A stretch of DNA of 64,000 nucleotides, from contig NZ_CP159808.1 in assembly GCF_047717795.1 (NCBI RefSeq), positions 620,001 to 684,000 on the forward strand, given 5' to 3'. Positions 7,924 to 16,549 of the stretch are shown here, in pieces (the first letter of the stretch is position 1; each line of letters opens with the position of its first letter). The stretch is from Marisalimonas sp016777705 (lineage in GTDB: Bacteria; Pseudomonadota; Alphaproteobacteria; Puniceispirillales; Marisalimonadaceae). Made by a program: the position numbers and the translations under genes. The notes under the pieces are model-generated. The model was not told the DNA's origin and searched no databases. It saw only the letters and a list, made by a program, of their open reading frames with translations.

Positions 7924-8904
7924 TTAAGGGAAACTCTTGTTGATTAGCTTTTTTGGGTTCCAATGTGTTGGTTGAAGACCTGCTATTTCTGATTTAAATG
8001 TTGCTATTTTATCACCCAACAAACATCCAAGAAATACAGTCTTTAAATCAGATCCTCCAAAACAAATACTTGAGATGTTTCTAAGTTTAGTACTTACGAT
8101 ATTATCTAAATGCTTTCTTTCTAAAATACTCTTTTGATATGCTTCTTCAACATAATTTACATGGCTGACATCACTGTCATTTATAATAACTTCTCTTTCA
8201 CCATTTGAAGAAATTCGAATTAGTTTGTTGCTTACAACACAAGTTACCCAAATTCCGCCTTCAATGTCAAAAGCAAAGCCATCTGGAAATTCACCAATAC
8301 CAAATTCTACAACTGTTTTTTTATTAAGAAGACGTCCATTTGATGTAACGCTGAATTTTGACAAACATCTTGAAAATGTTTCATTTACATATAAATCACC
8401 AGTAACGGGATGAATTAAACATTCATTAGTAAAACCTAAATTATCAGCTACAATTCTTGGTTTTTCTTCATCAATTAAAATAATGAAACCATCTTTAAAA
8501 TTTGGTTTACAACCTAAAATTCTAGGTATTAAGCGTGTGCTTACTGTAACCCAAACTCGTCCTAAATTATCAATATGGACATAATTTGTTGGTGGTAGTA
8601 ATTTCCCATTTACCTCTAATAGATAAGGTGTCAGATTGCCGTTTAAATTTAGTTTGTAAACGCCACCATCTTCATCGCCTAAATGAGTTATAAGCCAGCC
8701 TCCATCTGGATGGATAGCTATTCCATTCGGTTTTGGTTTAAAATTTCCATTTGCCAGAATAGTTTTTTGGAAACCATTCTTATAAATTAAAGTAACTCCA
8801 CCACGCCAATCAGCGACGTGTAAGGTTTCTTCTTTATCAACTAAAACACATTCTGGGCGTTTTAAATTATTTCCAACAAATTTTAAATCATTAAGGTCTA
8901 TCAA
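7924..8904 (-). CDS. SMP-30/gluconolactonase family protein
   Basis: A six-bladed beta-propeller lactonase-like protein of 326 residues. The opening RPECVLVDKEETLHVADWRGG carries the metal-ligand Glu, and PKPNGIAIHPDGGW, LTNECL-like GFTNECLIHPVTGDLYVNET and FPDGFAFDIEGGIWVT carry the Asn and Asp expected of the calcium/zinc site. The family hydrolyses sugar or hydroxy-acid lactones. It overlaps the upstream NTF2-like gene by 14 bases. It might act after the PQQ sugar dehydrogenase nearby, but no signal peptide is visible, so it is probably cytosolic. Confidence 0.82.
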   Translation of the reverse strand: MIDLNDLKFVGNNLKRPECVLVDKEETLHVADWRGGVTLIYKNGFQKTILANGNFKPKPNGIAIHPDGGWLITHLGDEDGGVYKLNLNGNLTPYLLEVNGKLLPPTNYVHIDNLGRVWVTVSTRLIPRILGCKPNFKDGFIILIDEEKPRIVADNLGFTNECLIHPVTGDLYVNETFSRCLSKFSVTSNGRLLNKKTVVEFGIGEFPDGFAFDIEGGIWVTCVVSNKLIRISSNGEREVIINDSDVSHVNYVEEAYQKSILERKHLDNIVSTKLRNISSICFGGSDLKTVFLGCLLGDKIATFKSEIAGLQPTHWNPKKLINKSFP

Positions 8905-9343
8905 CTAAATTTCCATCAGACATTTTTGTCCCAGCAAGCGAACTTATTTTTCCTGAAACAGGTATCATTGACCTCATCTGCAATGCCCAAATATTTTCAA
9001 TTAAAGTTGCAACCCAAATTCCTTTTGCTGTTCCATAACTTTTTTTATTTTTTGTTCTCCTATTAAATTCAACCAGACATTGTAAAGTTTTGTCTGTCTC
9101 ATTAATTATCTCACATTTATCTAAAGTTGAATAACTCCACTCTTCTAGTTTAATCATTTGATCAAATTGTATTTGTAAGGATTCCCAAAAAACATCCCCA
9201 TTTTGATATATTATGGGTTCGTTCCCATTTGAGTGTGTTACATGAGGAAAATGCAAATTTTGTATGATTTGATTTTTATCAACAGTATTAAAAGCATCAA
9301 TAAAATTATAAAAAGACTTTATTCCTGGGTTCTTGTTATCCAT
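8891..9343 (-). CDS. NTF2/SnoaL-like small protein
   Basis: About 150 residues with the pattern of an NTF2-like cone fold (SFYNFIDAFNTVDKNQIIQNL, then WATLIENIWALQMRSMIPV). I recognise no catalytic residues. I prefer the ATG at 9343, with a weak AGAG upstream, over the in-frame ATG at 9358. Its end overlaps the SMP-30 gene by 14 bases, so the two are coupled and may share a pathway, for instance as a lactone or hydroxy-acid cassette. The function is not known. Confidence 0.65.
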   Translation of the reverse strand: MDNKNPGIKSFYNFIDAFNTVDKNQIIQNLHFPHVTHSNGNEPIIYQNGDVFWESLQIQFDQMIKLEEWSYSTLDKCEIINETDKTLQCLVEFNRRTKNKKSYGTAKGIWVATLIENIWALQMRSMIPVSGKISSLAGTKMSDGNLVDRP

Positions 9344-9421
9344 AATTATCTCTAACATATTACTAACTTGGAATAGATTGTTATTAATAATAGTTAAAAT
9401 TTAATTTTAGTGTAAAGCTTT

Positions 9422-10372
9422 TTATCTTCTTTTAGGAAATTTCAAAGTAATATCTTGTTTCCTTATGCGTTCTCTAACAAATATATATATACCAGCACTA
9501 ATAATTAAACTTATACCTATAAATGTTCTTAATGTAGGAATTTCACTAAATAACAAGTACCCAATTATTATTGACCAAATGATTAATGAATATTCAAATA
9601 GTGAAACAACTGATGGGGAATAAGAACTATATGCTTTAAATATACAGACAAAGGATATTGAAGCTGTTGCTCCCATTATTAAAATATATTTCCAGGCATA
9701 AGTCGTATTACTAAACCATTCTCTAAAAATAAATTGCATTGTAGGATCATTGTATTTATTAAATTCACCTGAACCAAAAAAGATAAATATTATTAAACAT
9801 AATCCAATTGCCAAAGTGTAAAAGTAAAATAATTGGGTATAAAGGTTGTCCTTATCAGAAGTGATTTTAGTAATAGTCATTGATATTGCATAGAAAAAAG
9901 CGCACAAGACTGGTAATAAATTTTTATACTCAAATTCTGAGAAGTCTGGATTTAAGACTATATAAATTCCAATAAATCCTAAAAATATAGCAGACCATCT
10001 TCTAATACCAATTTGTTCTTTTAAGAAAAACTTTGCAAATATTGATATAAAAAAAGGGCTTGAAAAAAAGAGCGCATTTGCCATGGCAAGTGACATATAA
10101 GTTAGTGAAATAAAGAAAAAACTGAATGCAAAGAAGTGTAATACTACTCTTATTACTGTCAAAAAGGGATATTCTGTTTTAAACTTTATTTTTTGTTTTT
10201 TAAAGAATAAATAAGCTCCAAGTATAACGCTAGCTATGAAAATTCTACCGAAGTAAATTTCGTACAATGCAGCTTTTTCAAAAACAAGTTTTATTAATGC
10301 GTCTTGAAAAGAAAATAAAGCCATTGAAACCAGTACTAATATTATGCCTTGAGAATTATTCTCTTCGTTCAT
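9422..10372 (-). CDS. EamA/DMT-superfamily transporter
   Basis: A 316-residue inner-membrane protein with about ten hydrophobic segments arranged as two EamA repeats. The first begins ILVLVSMALFSFQDALIKLV and the second begins near LLPVLCAFFYAISMTITKIT. The family exports amino acids, nucleotide sugars or other small metabolites; the substrate cannot be read from sequence. It is one of four such transporters in the window (see 21655, 29180 and 47140). Confidence 0.85.
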   Translation of the reverse strand: MNEENNSQGIILVLVSMALFSFQDALIKLVFEKAALYEIYFGRIFIASVILGAYLFFKKQKIKFKTEYPFLTVIRVVLHFFAFSFFFISLTYMSLAMANALFFSSPFFISIFAKFFLKEQIGIRRWSAIFLGFIGIYIVLNPDFSEFEYKNLLPVLCAFFYAISMTITKITSDKDNLYTQLFYFYTLAIGLCLIIFIFFGSGEFNKYNDPTMQFIFREWFSNTTYAWKYILIMGATASISFVCIFKAYSSYSPSVVSLFEYSLIIWSIIIGYLLFSEIPTLRTFIGISLIISAGIYIFVRERIRKQDITLKFPKRR

Positions 10373-10443
10373 CTAGTTCAGCCTTTTTCTAATAAAAATT
10401 TTGTTCAACAAAAAAATAAATTTTATATAAGTCATGCTCATAA

Positions 10444-11118
10444 TCATAATTGCCAATCAATAGGTTTTATATTTCTCTCAGTTAGATACTTATTAGTTTT
10501 TGAAAAAGGTTTTGAACCTAAAAAACCATTATGAGCAGAAAATGGAGAAGGATGAGTGCTTTCAATAACTAAATGTCGTTTTCTATCTAAGAATTCACCT
10601 TTTTCTTGAGCTTTTTTACCCCATAATATGAAAACAATATTATTTTTTTTTATATTAATTACTTTCAAAACTTCTGTAGTGAAGATTTCCCAGCCTTTAC
10701 CTTGATGTGATCCTGGCAAACCTTTTTCTACTGTTAAACTACTATTCAGTAATAAAACTCCTTGTTTTGCCCAATTTCTTAAGTTTCCACTCTGAGGAGA
10801 AGTTAACCTTAAATCTGTAAATAATTCTTTATAAATATTTTGTAATGATGGAGGTATCTTAATAAAATCTTCAACTGAAAAACTTAAACCGTTTGCCTGT
10901 CCTTTCCCATGATATGGATCTTGACCTACAATAACTACTTTTACATTTGTTAGAGGGGTGAGGTTAAATGCAATAAAAATCTGATCCATTGGAGGGAAAA
11001 TCTCTTTTCCACTTGAAAGTTGTTCTCTCAGAAAAACTCTAAGTTCTGACATGTATTGTGAATTAAACTGATTTAAAAGCTCATTTTTCCAACTTTCATG
11101 AATTTTAATGTTTTTCAT
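10444..11118 (-). CDS. ung: Uracil-DNA glycosylase (family 1)
   Basis: Excises uracil from DNA in base-excision repair. The 224-residue protein has the family-1 signature VVIVGQDPYHGKGQANGLSFS, with the catalytic Asp and the uracil-stacking region, and the DNA-intercalation loop HPSPFSAHNGF with the catalytic His. VLLLNSSLTVEKGLPGSHQGKGWE matches the Asn/Ser segment. Length is normal for the family. It appears to be a single gene between the EamA exporter and a PhyH oxygenase on the same strand. Confidence 0.96.
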   Translation of the reverse strand: MKNIKIHESWKNELLNQFNSQYMSELRVFLREQLSSGKEIFPPMDQIFIAFNLTPLTNVKVVIVGQDPYHGKGQANGLSFSVEDFIKIPPSLQNIYKELFTDLRLTSPQSGNLRNWAKQGVLLLNSSLTVEKGLPGSHQGKGWEIFTTEVLKVINIKKNNIVFILWGKKAQEKGEFLDRKRHLVIESTHPSPFSAHNGFLGSKPFSKTNKYLTERNIKPIDWQL

Positions 11119-11164
11119 TTTAAGGTCACTTGATTTGATATTTGAAAATTAGAATCAAGTTTTG

Positions 11165-12067
11165 TCATCTAGTATGCCAATCTTCATTTAATGGTCGTGC
11201 ACTATTTAATTCTGCATATCCAGCACCTGTAGTTCCTGTTGGATTATGTCCAAAGTAACGAGGGTCTTGAGGTTCATTTTCAGGCTGATAACGAACATCA
11301 CATGTTAAACGTATTTTTTTGTCTTTGGCGTGATTTTCAAAGGTTCCGTGTACTGTATACATTCCAAAAATAAGCGCATCACCAGGCTTGAATTCTGCTG
11401 TAAGGATTTTTGTGTTTCTTTCTTGTGCAAATTGAACTGGATGTTTATCAATAGTAGCTTTTTTATTTTTATTAAGGTCAACATCAAAACCATTAAATTG
11501 TTGAAAAATATCTTTATATTTGTGTGATCCTTCAATAATAAACAATGGTCCTTTATCAATTGTTATGTCAGTAAATACAAGCCAACAAGTTAAAACTTTT
11601 TCAGTTTTGCGTGTAAAAAAACCTGCATCACAATGCATGGCAGTAAATTTACCATCTGCAACCGCTCTTAAAAAAATAAAATCAAACCCTTTAGCAGAAG
11701 ATCCAAAAATTCTTGTGAAAACACTTTCTAAAACATTTCCATTAGTTACATCTCTAAGGGATTTAGTGGAACTTATATTTTTCCAGAAAACACCTCTATC
11801 TTTATGTATTTGATCTCTAATTGATTCACCTGATGCAATTCCGTCTGAAAATGGATCTTTCAATTCTTTAACTTCATTCAGAGTTTTAAAAATATCATTT
11901 CTAGCCCTGATTATTTTTTCAGGGTCAATAACATTTTTTAAAAATAAATATCCGTCTTGTTCGAGAGAATTTCTAAGCGAAGTATCGTCAGATTCTCCCA
12001 AATAGGTTTCTTTTAAATCACCTAAAAGCTCATGAGGCACTTTAATTCCATTAATAAGTGCATCCAA
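11165..12067 (-). CDS. Phytanoyl-CoA dioxygenase (PhyH) family protein
   Basis: Second PhyH-type Fe(II)/2-oxoglutarate oxygenase in the window, 300 residues and only distantly like the one at 894. The triad is H145-x-D147 (TAMHCDAGF) and H240 (MYTVHGTFENH); R253 in KKIRLTCDVRY is the likely 2-oxoglutarate ligand. The start codon is TTG at 12067, seven bases after a strong AAGGAG; an ATG nearby is in another frame. It is divergent from the enolase-superfamily gene across 160 bp. Substrate unknown. Confidence 0.86.
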   Translation of the reverse strand: MDALINGIKVPHELLGDLKETYLGESDDTSLRNSLEQDGYLFLKNVIDPEKIIRARNDIFKTLNEVKELKDPFSDGIASGESIRDQIHKDRGVFWKNISSTKSLRDVTNGNVLESVFTRIFGSSAKGFDFIFLRAVADGKFTAMHCDAGFFTRKTEKVLTCWLVFTDITIDKGPLFIIEGSHKYKDIFQQFNGFDVDLNKNKKATIDKHPVQFAQERNTKILTAEFKPGDALIFGMYTVHGTFENHAKDKKIRLTCDVRYQPENEPQDPRYFGHNPTGTTGAGYAELNSARPLNEDWHTR

Positions 12068-12227
12068 TTATTTTCTCCTTAAAAATACTTTACACAAAAT
12101 GTTTCAACATTTTATTTTTAGTAAATTTAACAATCGAATTTAAGTCAATTAAATTTTTTTTAAATATTGAATTTATCTTCACAGAGGAGTTATTCTTTAA
12201 AATTATAAATAAAAAGGGAATGTTGAA

Positions 12228-13304
12228 TTGATAATTAGCGCTATAAAAACTAAGATTGTTAATATCCCTTTTGTAGATCCTCCTAAAACAGGTTTCTTAA
12301 CTCTTGAAAAAATTGATTTGTTAATAGTTCAAGTTGAGACAAAAGAAGGGGTAATTGGTACTGGGCATCTTCATCCTCTTTCTGGTGGACTAAAGACATT
12401 AGAGATGTGTATTCATGAAATGTTAAAACCGCTTTTGATAGGAGAGACAATTGATAACATTGAGGCCTTATGGACTAAAATGTGGAAGGCTACTTTCATA
12501 CAAGGAAGAATGGGTATAACTGTAATGGCCATGTCAGCATTAGATATTGCTTTATGGGATTGTTATGGGAGAACAAAAAAAATGCCACTCTGGAAAATAT
12601 GGAATGGGACACAGAGAGATTTTCCAGTTTATGGATCAGGGTGTTATAGAGGTTTAGGCCATGATGGGATGATTAAAAAAGCTAAAAATTATATTAACAA
12701 AGGCTTTAAATCTATAAAAATGCAGGTTGCTCATTGTTTTAATAATGACGAAGATATTGTCAATGTTAGAGACATGCGCGAAGAAATTGGTGAAGATATA
12801 GGAATTATGATTGACGTAAATCAAGGTTGGTCGGTAGATGAAACAATTAAAGTTAGTAAAAGTATAGAAAAATATAATCCAGAATGGTTAGAAGAACCAG
12901 TTATGGCAGACGATTTTGATGGTTATGAAGAAATATGCAACTCTACTTCAATACCAATAGTCACAGGTGAAAATAACTTCACTCATCATGATTTACTTCC
13001 ATTAATGAAAAATAGAAAAATACCTATTCTACAACCTGATATAATGAGGGGTGGATATACAAATTTAATTCATACTTCTAATTTAGCTAATCAATATGGA
13101 ATTGAAATTGCTCCACATATGTTTCCTGAACTTTCAATTCACATTGTTGCCTCAATACAAAACCCTTCCTGGCTTGAGTATATGGGGTGGTATGACCACC
13201 TCTGGGAGGAGCCATTAATCCCTGAAAACGGAACTTTAAAACCAACTGAACGACATGGCCATGGAATGGACTTTAAGTCAGAAATTGGTTCTTTTAAAAG
13301 TTAA
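12228..13304 (+). CDS. Mandelate racemase/muconate lactonizing enzyme family protein
   Basis: Enolase-superfamily enzyme of 358 residues. The metal ligands are visible as Asp in IMIDVNQGW, Glu in WLEEPV and Glu in VTGENNF. The catalytic His-Asp dyad is present (Asp in LQPDIMRGG, His in IAPHMFPE), placing it with sugar-acid dehydratases. The normal K-x-K base pair reads K-M-Q (FKSIKMQVA), so one lysine is missing. The start is TTG, with GGGA nine bases upstream; an ATG at 12220 runs into a stop at once. The cupin and VOC genes follow on the same strand. Confidence 0.85.
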   Translation: MIISAIKTKIVNIPFVDPPKTGFLTLEKIDLLIVQVETKEGVIGTGHLHPLSGGLKTLEMCIHEMLKPLLIGETIDNIEALWTKMWKATFIQGRMGITVMAMSALDIALWDCYGRTKKMPLWKIWNGTQRDFPVYGSGCYRGLGHDGMIKKAKNYINKGFKSIKMQVAHCFNNDEDIVNVRDMREEIGEDIGIMIDVNQGWSVDETIKVSKSIEKYNPEWLEEPVMADDFDGYEEICNSTSIPIVTGENNFTHHDLLPLMKNRKIPILQPDIMRGGYTNLIHTSNLANQYGIEIAPHMFPELSIHIVASIQNPSWLEYMGWYDHLWEEPLIPENGTLKPTERHGHGMDFKSEIGSFKS

Positions 13305-13383
13305 GAAATGTTTGGTTATATATTTGTAAATTTAATTTTACCTATGTTAGGCTTTAAGGATAATTTAGTTATGTGAGGTTAAA

Positions 13384-13755
13384 ATGAAATTTAAGATTAC
13401 GAGAGCTAATGAAAATAGTTTTAATTCTGGATTGAGAGGTTTCTTTGCTTATAAAAATTTAGGCATTGAAGAAGCTACTTTAGGTAATTTTGGAGCAAAT
13501 GTAATAAAGGCAGTTGAGGGTAAGCACGCCAACGGCGAATGGCATTATCATAAATTAGATTTCCAAATGGTATATATTTTAAAAGGTTCAGTTGAATTCG
13601 AATATGAGGGAGAGGGAACATTTGTTTTAAATGAAGGAGATGTTGTTTATCAACCACCTGAAATTCATCATAGAGAAATAAAACATTCTGATGACCTTGA
13701 ATTAATAGAAATAACAAGCCCGGCTCAATTTGAAACAGTTTCATTAAAAGGCTAG
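13384..13755 (+). CDS. Cupin-domain protein
   Basis: A 123-residue single cupin_2 barrel. Motif 1 reads GEWHYHKLDFQMVYILKG (the HxH and the Glu-position replaced by Gln) and motif 2 reads NEGDVVYQPPEIHHRE, with the final metal-binding His. Small cupins of this kind bind sugars or act as isomerases or dioxygenases on small acids. Good RBS (GAGGTTAAA-ATG). It lies between an enolase-superfamily gene and a VOC gene, 26 bases before the latter, suggesting one catabolic unit. Confidence 0.82.
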   Translation: MKFKITRANENSFNSGLRGFFAYKNLGIEEATLGNFGANVIKAVEGKHANGEWHYHKLDFQMVYILKGSVEFEYEGEGTFVLNEGDVVYQPPEIHHREIKHSDDLELIEITSPAQFETVSLKG

Positions 13756-13781
13756 GTAAAGTTTTCTAAGGGTTTATAATT

Positions 13782-14591
13782 ATGAAATGGGAAGTGTCCA
13801 AAATTTCAATACCTGTTTTTGATTTAGAGGAATCTATTAAATTTTATAACTTTATTTTAGGTAATGATATTGAAACAAAAATTAATGATGTGGATTCTTT
13901 GGATGAATACTTTGTTATTGGAGGAAACATAGAGCTTTGTTTATACAAGCTAAAAAATCAATTAAGTAATAATCGTATTTTACAAAGTAGAAGAACTTTC
14001 CCAACGTTAGCACTTAACGACTTAGATTTAATAGTAAAGAGCTTAAAAGATGGTGGTATAAATTATTCTATTAATGAATATGAAAAATCTATAATGATTC
14101 AAGAACCTGGATTGAATTTTATTGAGCTTGTTAACTTAGAAACATCAAAAACACTCTCCTACAGAGAAGAAAATAATAAATGGCATTTTCATCATGTAAA
14201 CCTTGAATGTTACGATGTAAGGTCATCAGTAAACTTTGTTTCTCAATATTTAAAAATGAAAGAGGGTACTTGGAAGGCCCCAATTGAATTGGGTGAAGTA
14301 AATATAAAATCAAATCAATTAGCTATTTTTAACTTAGATGATAATCACTCTGGAATTCATATAAACAAAGCTGATTTTACTTTTAGTTCGAGAAATAATT
14401 TTATGCATAACCCAACAATTGGAGGTCACCCAGCATTTAATGTTAAGGACATTAAACTATTTATAAAAAAGCTTAAATCTTCTGACATTGCTGTTACAGA
14501 TGCAAAAATTTATGCAATGCCAAATATACATCAAATTTATTTTTTTGATCCAAGTGCAAACATTATTGAGGTAAATCAAAATATAAATTAA
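13782..14591 (+). CDS. VOC-superfamily (glyoxalase/dioxygenase-like) protein
   Basis: A 269-residue protein with two vicinal-oxygen-chelate modules: residues about 1-115 (EVSKISIPVFDLEESIKFY) and about 130-269 (HFHHVNLECYDVRSSVNF to FFDPSANIIEVNQ). The final Glu in NIIEV and the His in HHVNLE fit metal ligands of the second module; the first module lacks an obvious full set. This two-module layout is that of extradiol dioxygenase or glyoxalase-like proteins. It follows the cupin gene closely and probably acts in the same pathway; substrate unknown. Confidence 0.72.
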   Translation: MKWEVSKISIPVFDLEESIKFYNFILGNDIETKINDVDSLDEYFVIGGNIELCLYKLKNQLSNNRILQSRRTFPTLALNDLDLIVKSLKDGGINYSINEYEKSIMIQEPGLNFIELVNLETSKTLSYREENNKWHFHHVNLECYDVRSSVNFVSQYLKMKEGTWKAPIELGEVNIKSNQLAIFNLDDNHSGIHINKADFTFSSRNNFMHNPTIGGHPAFNVKDIKLFIKKLKSSDIAVTDAKIYAMPNIHQIYFFDPSANIIEVNQNIN

Positions 14592-14616
14592 ATTTAAATA
14601 TTTGGGATTAGTAATT

Positions 14617-15330
14617 TTGTCAGAACTTTTTAAAGAATTAGATTATCAAAAGACACCCTTAGGTGAAATTTCTTTGAGAAGAAGAAAGCAATTAAAATTA
14701 GATAAAGATATTTTTGAAGTTATCCTAAATGACGAACATTTGATGTCTAATTTATTTGTTTCATCAGAAGTTGCTTTAGCATCTATCCCCTTGAAAGAAA
14801 TGAGAACTAAATCTCCAGATATTTTAATTGGTGGTCTAGGGTTAGGTTATACTGCTAAAGAAGTTTTAAGTCATCAACACGTAAAATCGTTAACTATAAT
14901 TGAGTATTTAGAGCCAGTAATTTCTTGGCATCAAAAGGGAATATTACCAATAGGTAAGCTTTTGTTTGAAGATCCAAGATGTGACATTATTTCATCTGAT
15001 TTTTTTAAATCTGCTTTTGATGTAATAGGATTTGATCCTAATAAAAAATATCGTAAATTTGATGGTATTTTTTTAGACATAGATCATGCTCCTGATTTTC
15101 ATCTAAATTCTAATCATGCAAAATTTTACGGAATAGAGGGATTGGAAAACATAAAATATAATCTAAACGATAATGGCTTGTTTACGCTGTGGTCCAACAA
15201 TCCTCCAGACAATGATTTTGTTGAGCTTTTAAAAGAAGTTTTTGATAATGCCCGCGCTGAAAAAGTTACGTTCTACAATTCATTATTGGAAGTGGATTGT
15301 ACTCAAACTGTCTATATAGCAAAAAAATAA
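14617..15330 (+). CDS. Spermidine synthase-like SAM-fold protein
   Basis: About 237 residues with a Rossmann nucleotide-binding motif ILIGGLGLGYTAKEVL and a following acidic strand end (LTIIEYLEP), as in polyamine aminopropyltransferases and class-I methyltransferases. FDGIFLDIDHAPDFH is the loop equivalent to the catalytic Asp region of spermidine synthase. Two TTG starts are possible; I prefer 14617 because GGGA lies nine bases upstream, whereas 14602 has no ribosome site. It is shorter than true SpeE proteins, so aminopropyl transfer is not assured. Confidence 0.7.
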   Translation: MSELFKELDYQKTPLGEISLRRRKQLKLDKDIFEVILNDEHLMSNLFVSSEVALASIPLKEMRTKSPDILIGGLGLGYTAKEVLSHQHVKSLTIIEYLEPVISWHQKGILPIGKLLFEDPRCDIISSDFFKSAFDVIGFDPNKKYRKFDGIFLDIDHAPDFHLNSNHAKFYGIEGLENIKYNLNDNGLFTLWSNNPPDNDFVELLKEVFDNARAEKVTFYNSLLEVDCTQTVYIAKK

Positions 15331-15343
15331 TATAGGCATTTGA

Positions 15344-15586
15344 TTATTTGTCACCGGATTGTTTAATTCGAATTTTGTTTTTGCCTATCTTTGTCCCATG
15401 AAGTTCTTTGATAGCTGTTTTACCATCAAGGTCTAAAGCCATTTCTACAAAACCAAAACCTTTAGATATTCCGGTATACTTATCAATAACTACTGTACAC
15501 GACTTAATATCTCCAATTTTTTTAAAAATTAAACCTAGTGATTGTTCGTTCAAATCACGTGGCAAGTTTAAAGCTATAAGTTTCAT
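15344..15586 (-). CDS. RRM-type RNA-binding protein
   Basis: An 80-residue protein consisting of one RNA recognition motif. RNP2 is LIALNLP at the N-terminus and RNP1 is SKGFGFVEM, with both aromatic residues that stack on RNA. There is no glycine-rich tail. Such single-RRM proteins are best known from cyanobacteria but also occur in marine proteobacteria, often as cold-induced RNA chaperones. It is convergent with the spermidine-synthase-like gene, 13 bases apart. Confidence 0.88.
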   Translation of the reverse strand: MKLIALNLPRDLNEQSLGLIFKKIGDIKSCTVVIDKYTGISKGFGFVEMALDLDGKTAIKELHGTKIGKNKIRIKQSGDK

Positions 15587-15654
15587 TTTTTATATCCAAA
15601 TATCATTATAATTTTTGTTAAGTTTCTTATCATTCTCAAGCTTTATAAAGAAAT

Positions 15655-16044
15655 TTATTTTTTTGATAAAGCTTCAAGTATTGGACAATTTGGTTTATCG
15701 TCGCCATGGCAATTGTTAGCCAAATAGCTTAATTCTTTTCTTAAAGCTTTTAAATCATTTAATTTTTTATCTATTTCAGAAATTTTTTCTAAAGTTATTT
15801 TTTTAACTTCTTTGCTTGGTCTGTTTTCATTTTCATATAATGATAAAAGATCCCTACACTCGTCGATGCTAAAATTAAAACTTCTTGCTTTCCCAATAAA
15901 TTTTAATTTCAACACATCTTCTTGTGTATAATTTCTATAACCAGTTTGACTATCTTGTTTTGGCTTAACTAAATCGATATTAGCATAATATCTTGTAGCT
16001 TTTACAGTTAAATCAGATAATTTTGAGGCTTTCCCAATATTCAT
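15655..16044 (-). CDS. cueR: Copper-responsive MerR-family regulator CueR
   Basis: A 129-residue MerR-family activator. The N-terminal winged helix (MNIGKASKLSDLTVKATRYY) is followed by a long dimerisation helix and the metal loop C112-HGDDKPN-C120. Ser77 (ENRPSKEV) is the residue that marks sensors of monovalent Cu/Ag; divalent sensors have Cys there. The spacing and numbering match E. coli CueR exactly. It is divergent from a copper-handling operon, and the promoter between them has the stretched spacer that MerR-type proteins untwist. Confidence 0.93.
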   Translation of the reverse strand: MNIGKASKLSDLTVKATRYYANIDLVKPKQDSQTGYRNYTQEDVLKLKFIGKARSFNFSIDECRDLLSLYENENRPSKEVKKITLEKISEIDKKLNDLKALRKELSYLANNCHGDDKPNCPILEALSKK

Positions 16045-16054
16045 AATTTTTTTC

Positions 16055-16085
16055 TTTACCTTCCCCTTAGAGTAACCTTTATAAG
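16055..16085 (+). promoter_or_regulatory. MerR/CueR-type promoter with 19-bp spacer
   Basis: A -35-like TTTACC (16055-16060) and a -10-like TATAAG (16080-16085) are separated by exactly 19 bases, the long spacing typical of MerR-family promoters. The spacer contains CCTT and TTA-GAG-TAA half-symmetry. It faces the copper operon that starts at 16105 and lies directly next to cueR. The symmetry is imperfect, so the operator limits are uncertain. Confidence 0.65.
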
Positions 16086-16104
16086 GTATAAACAGGAGAT
16101 AATT

Positions 16105-16549
16105 GTGTCAATACTAAATACATTAAATATTAATTGGTTTTGTATACACACCTGGTTACAAGCATCTAAGAATACTTTATGGTGTTTATTAGGGTGTTGT
16201 ATTGGTGATTTTGGAACAATAGGTTTTTTTCAATTTATGGAAATAGCATGGCCAGTATCCTTAATAATGACACTAGCAATTGTAAACGGCATTATCACAT
16301 CCATTATCCTTGAAACAATAATCTTATCAAAACAAATGTTATTTAAGTTAGCTTTTAAGACAGCAATAGGGATGTCCCTAGTATCGATGGTATCAATGGA
16401 AGCCGCTATGAAATCTTACAGACTTTATATTGACGGGTGGAGCGATTTTAACTTGGTGGGTAATCCCTTTTATGCTTTTTGCAGGATTTATTACTCCATT
16501 ACCTTACAATTATTGGCGTTTAAAAGCGCTTGGAAAGGCTTGTCACTAA
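16105..16549 (+). CDS. DUF4396 membrane protein, interrupted by a one-base frameshift
   Basis: Starts at GTG with AGGAGA upstream. The first part (HTWLQASKNTLWCLLGCCIGDFGTI, read here as two segments: WLQASKNTLWCLLG and CCIGDFGTI) and SMVSMEAAMK are the conserved core of the DUF4396 family. Near 16453 the frame slips: in frame +1 the DNA reads WWVIPFMLFAGFITP then LPYNYWRLKALGKACH and stops at 16547-16549, the normal family ending, immediately before the next ATG at 16550. Uncorrected, the frame runs on to 16674 across the DsbA start with non-family sequence. Removing one T at 16453-16454 restores about 147 residues. Function unknown; usual partner of copper and multicopper oxidase genes. Confidence 0.8.

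Noticed and set aside
10349..10534. Plus-strand 61-residue frame between the exporter and ung
   Set aside because: Mostly antisense to the end of ung, no ribosome site and no recognisable protein pattern.
16440..16470. Programmed ribosomal frameshift in DUF4396
   Set aside because: No slippery heptamer, stop or pseudoknot is evident; a simple extra base explains it better.
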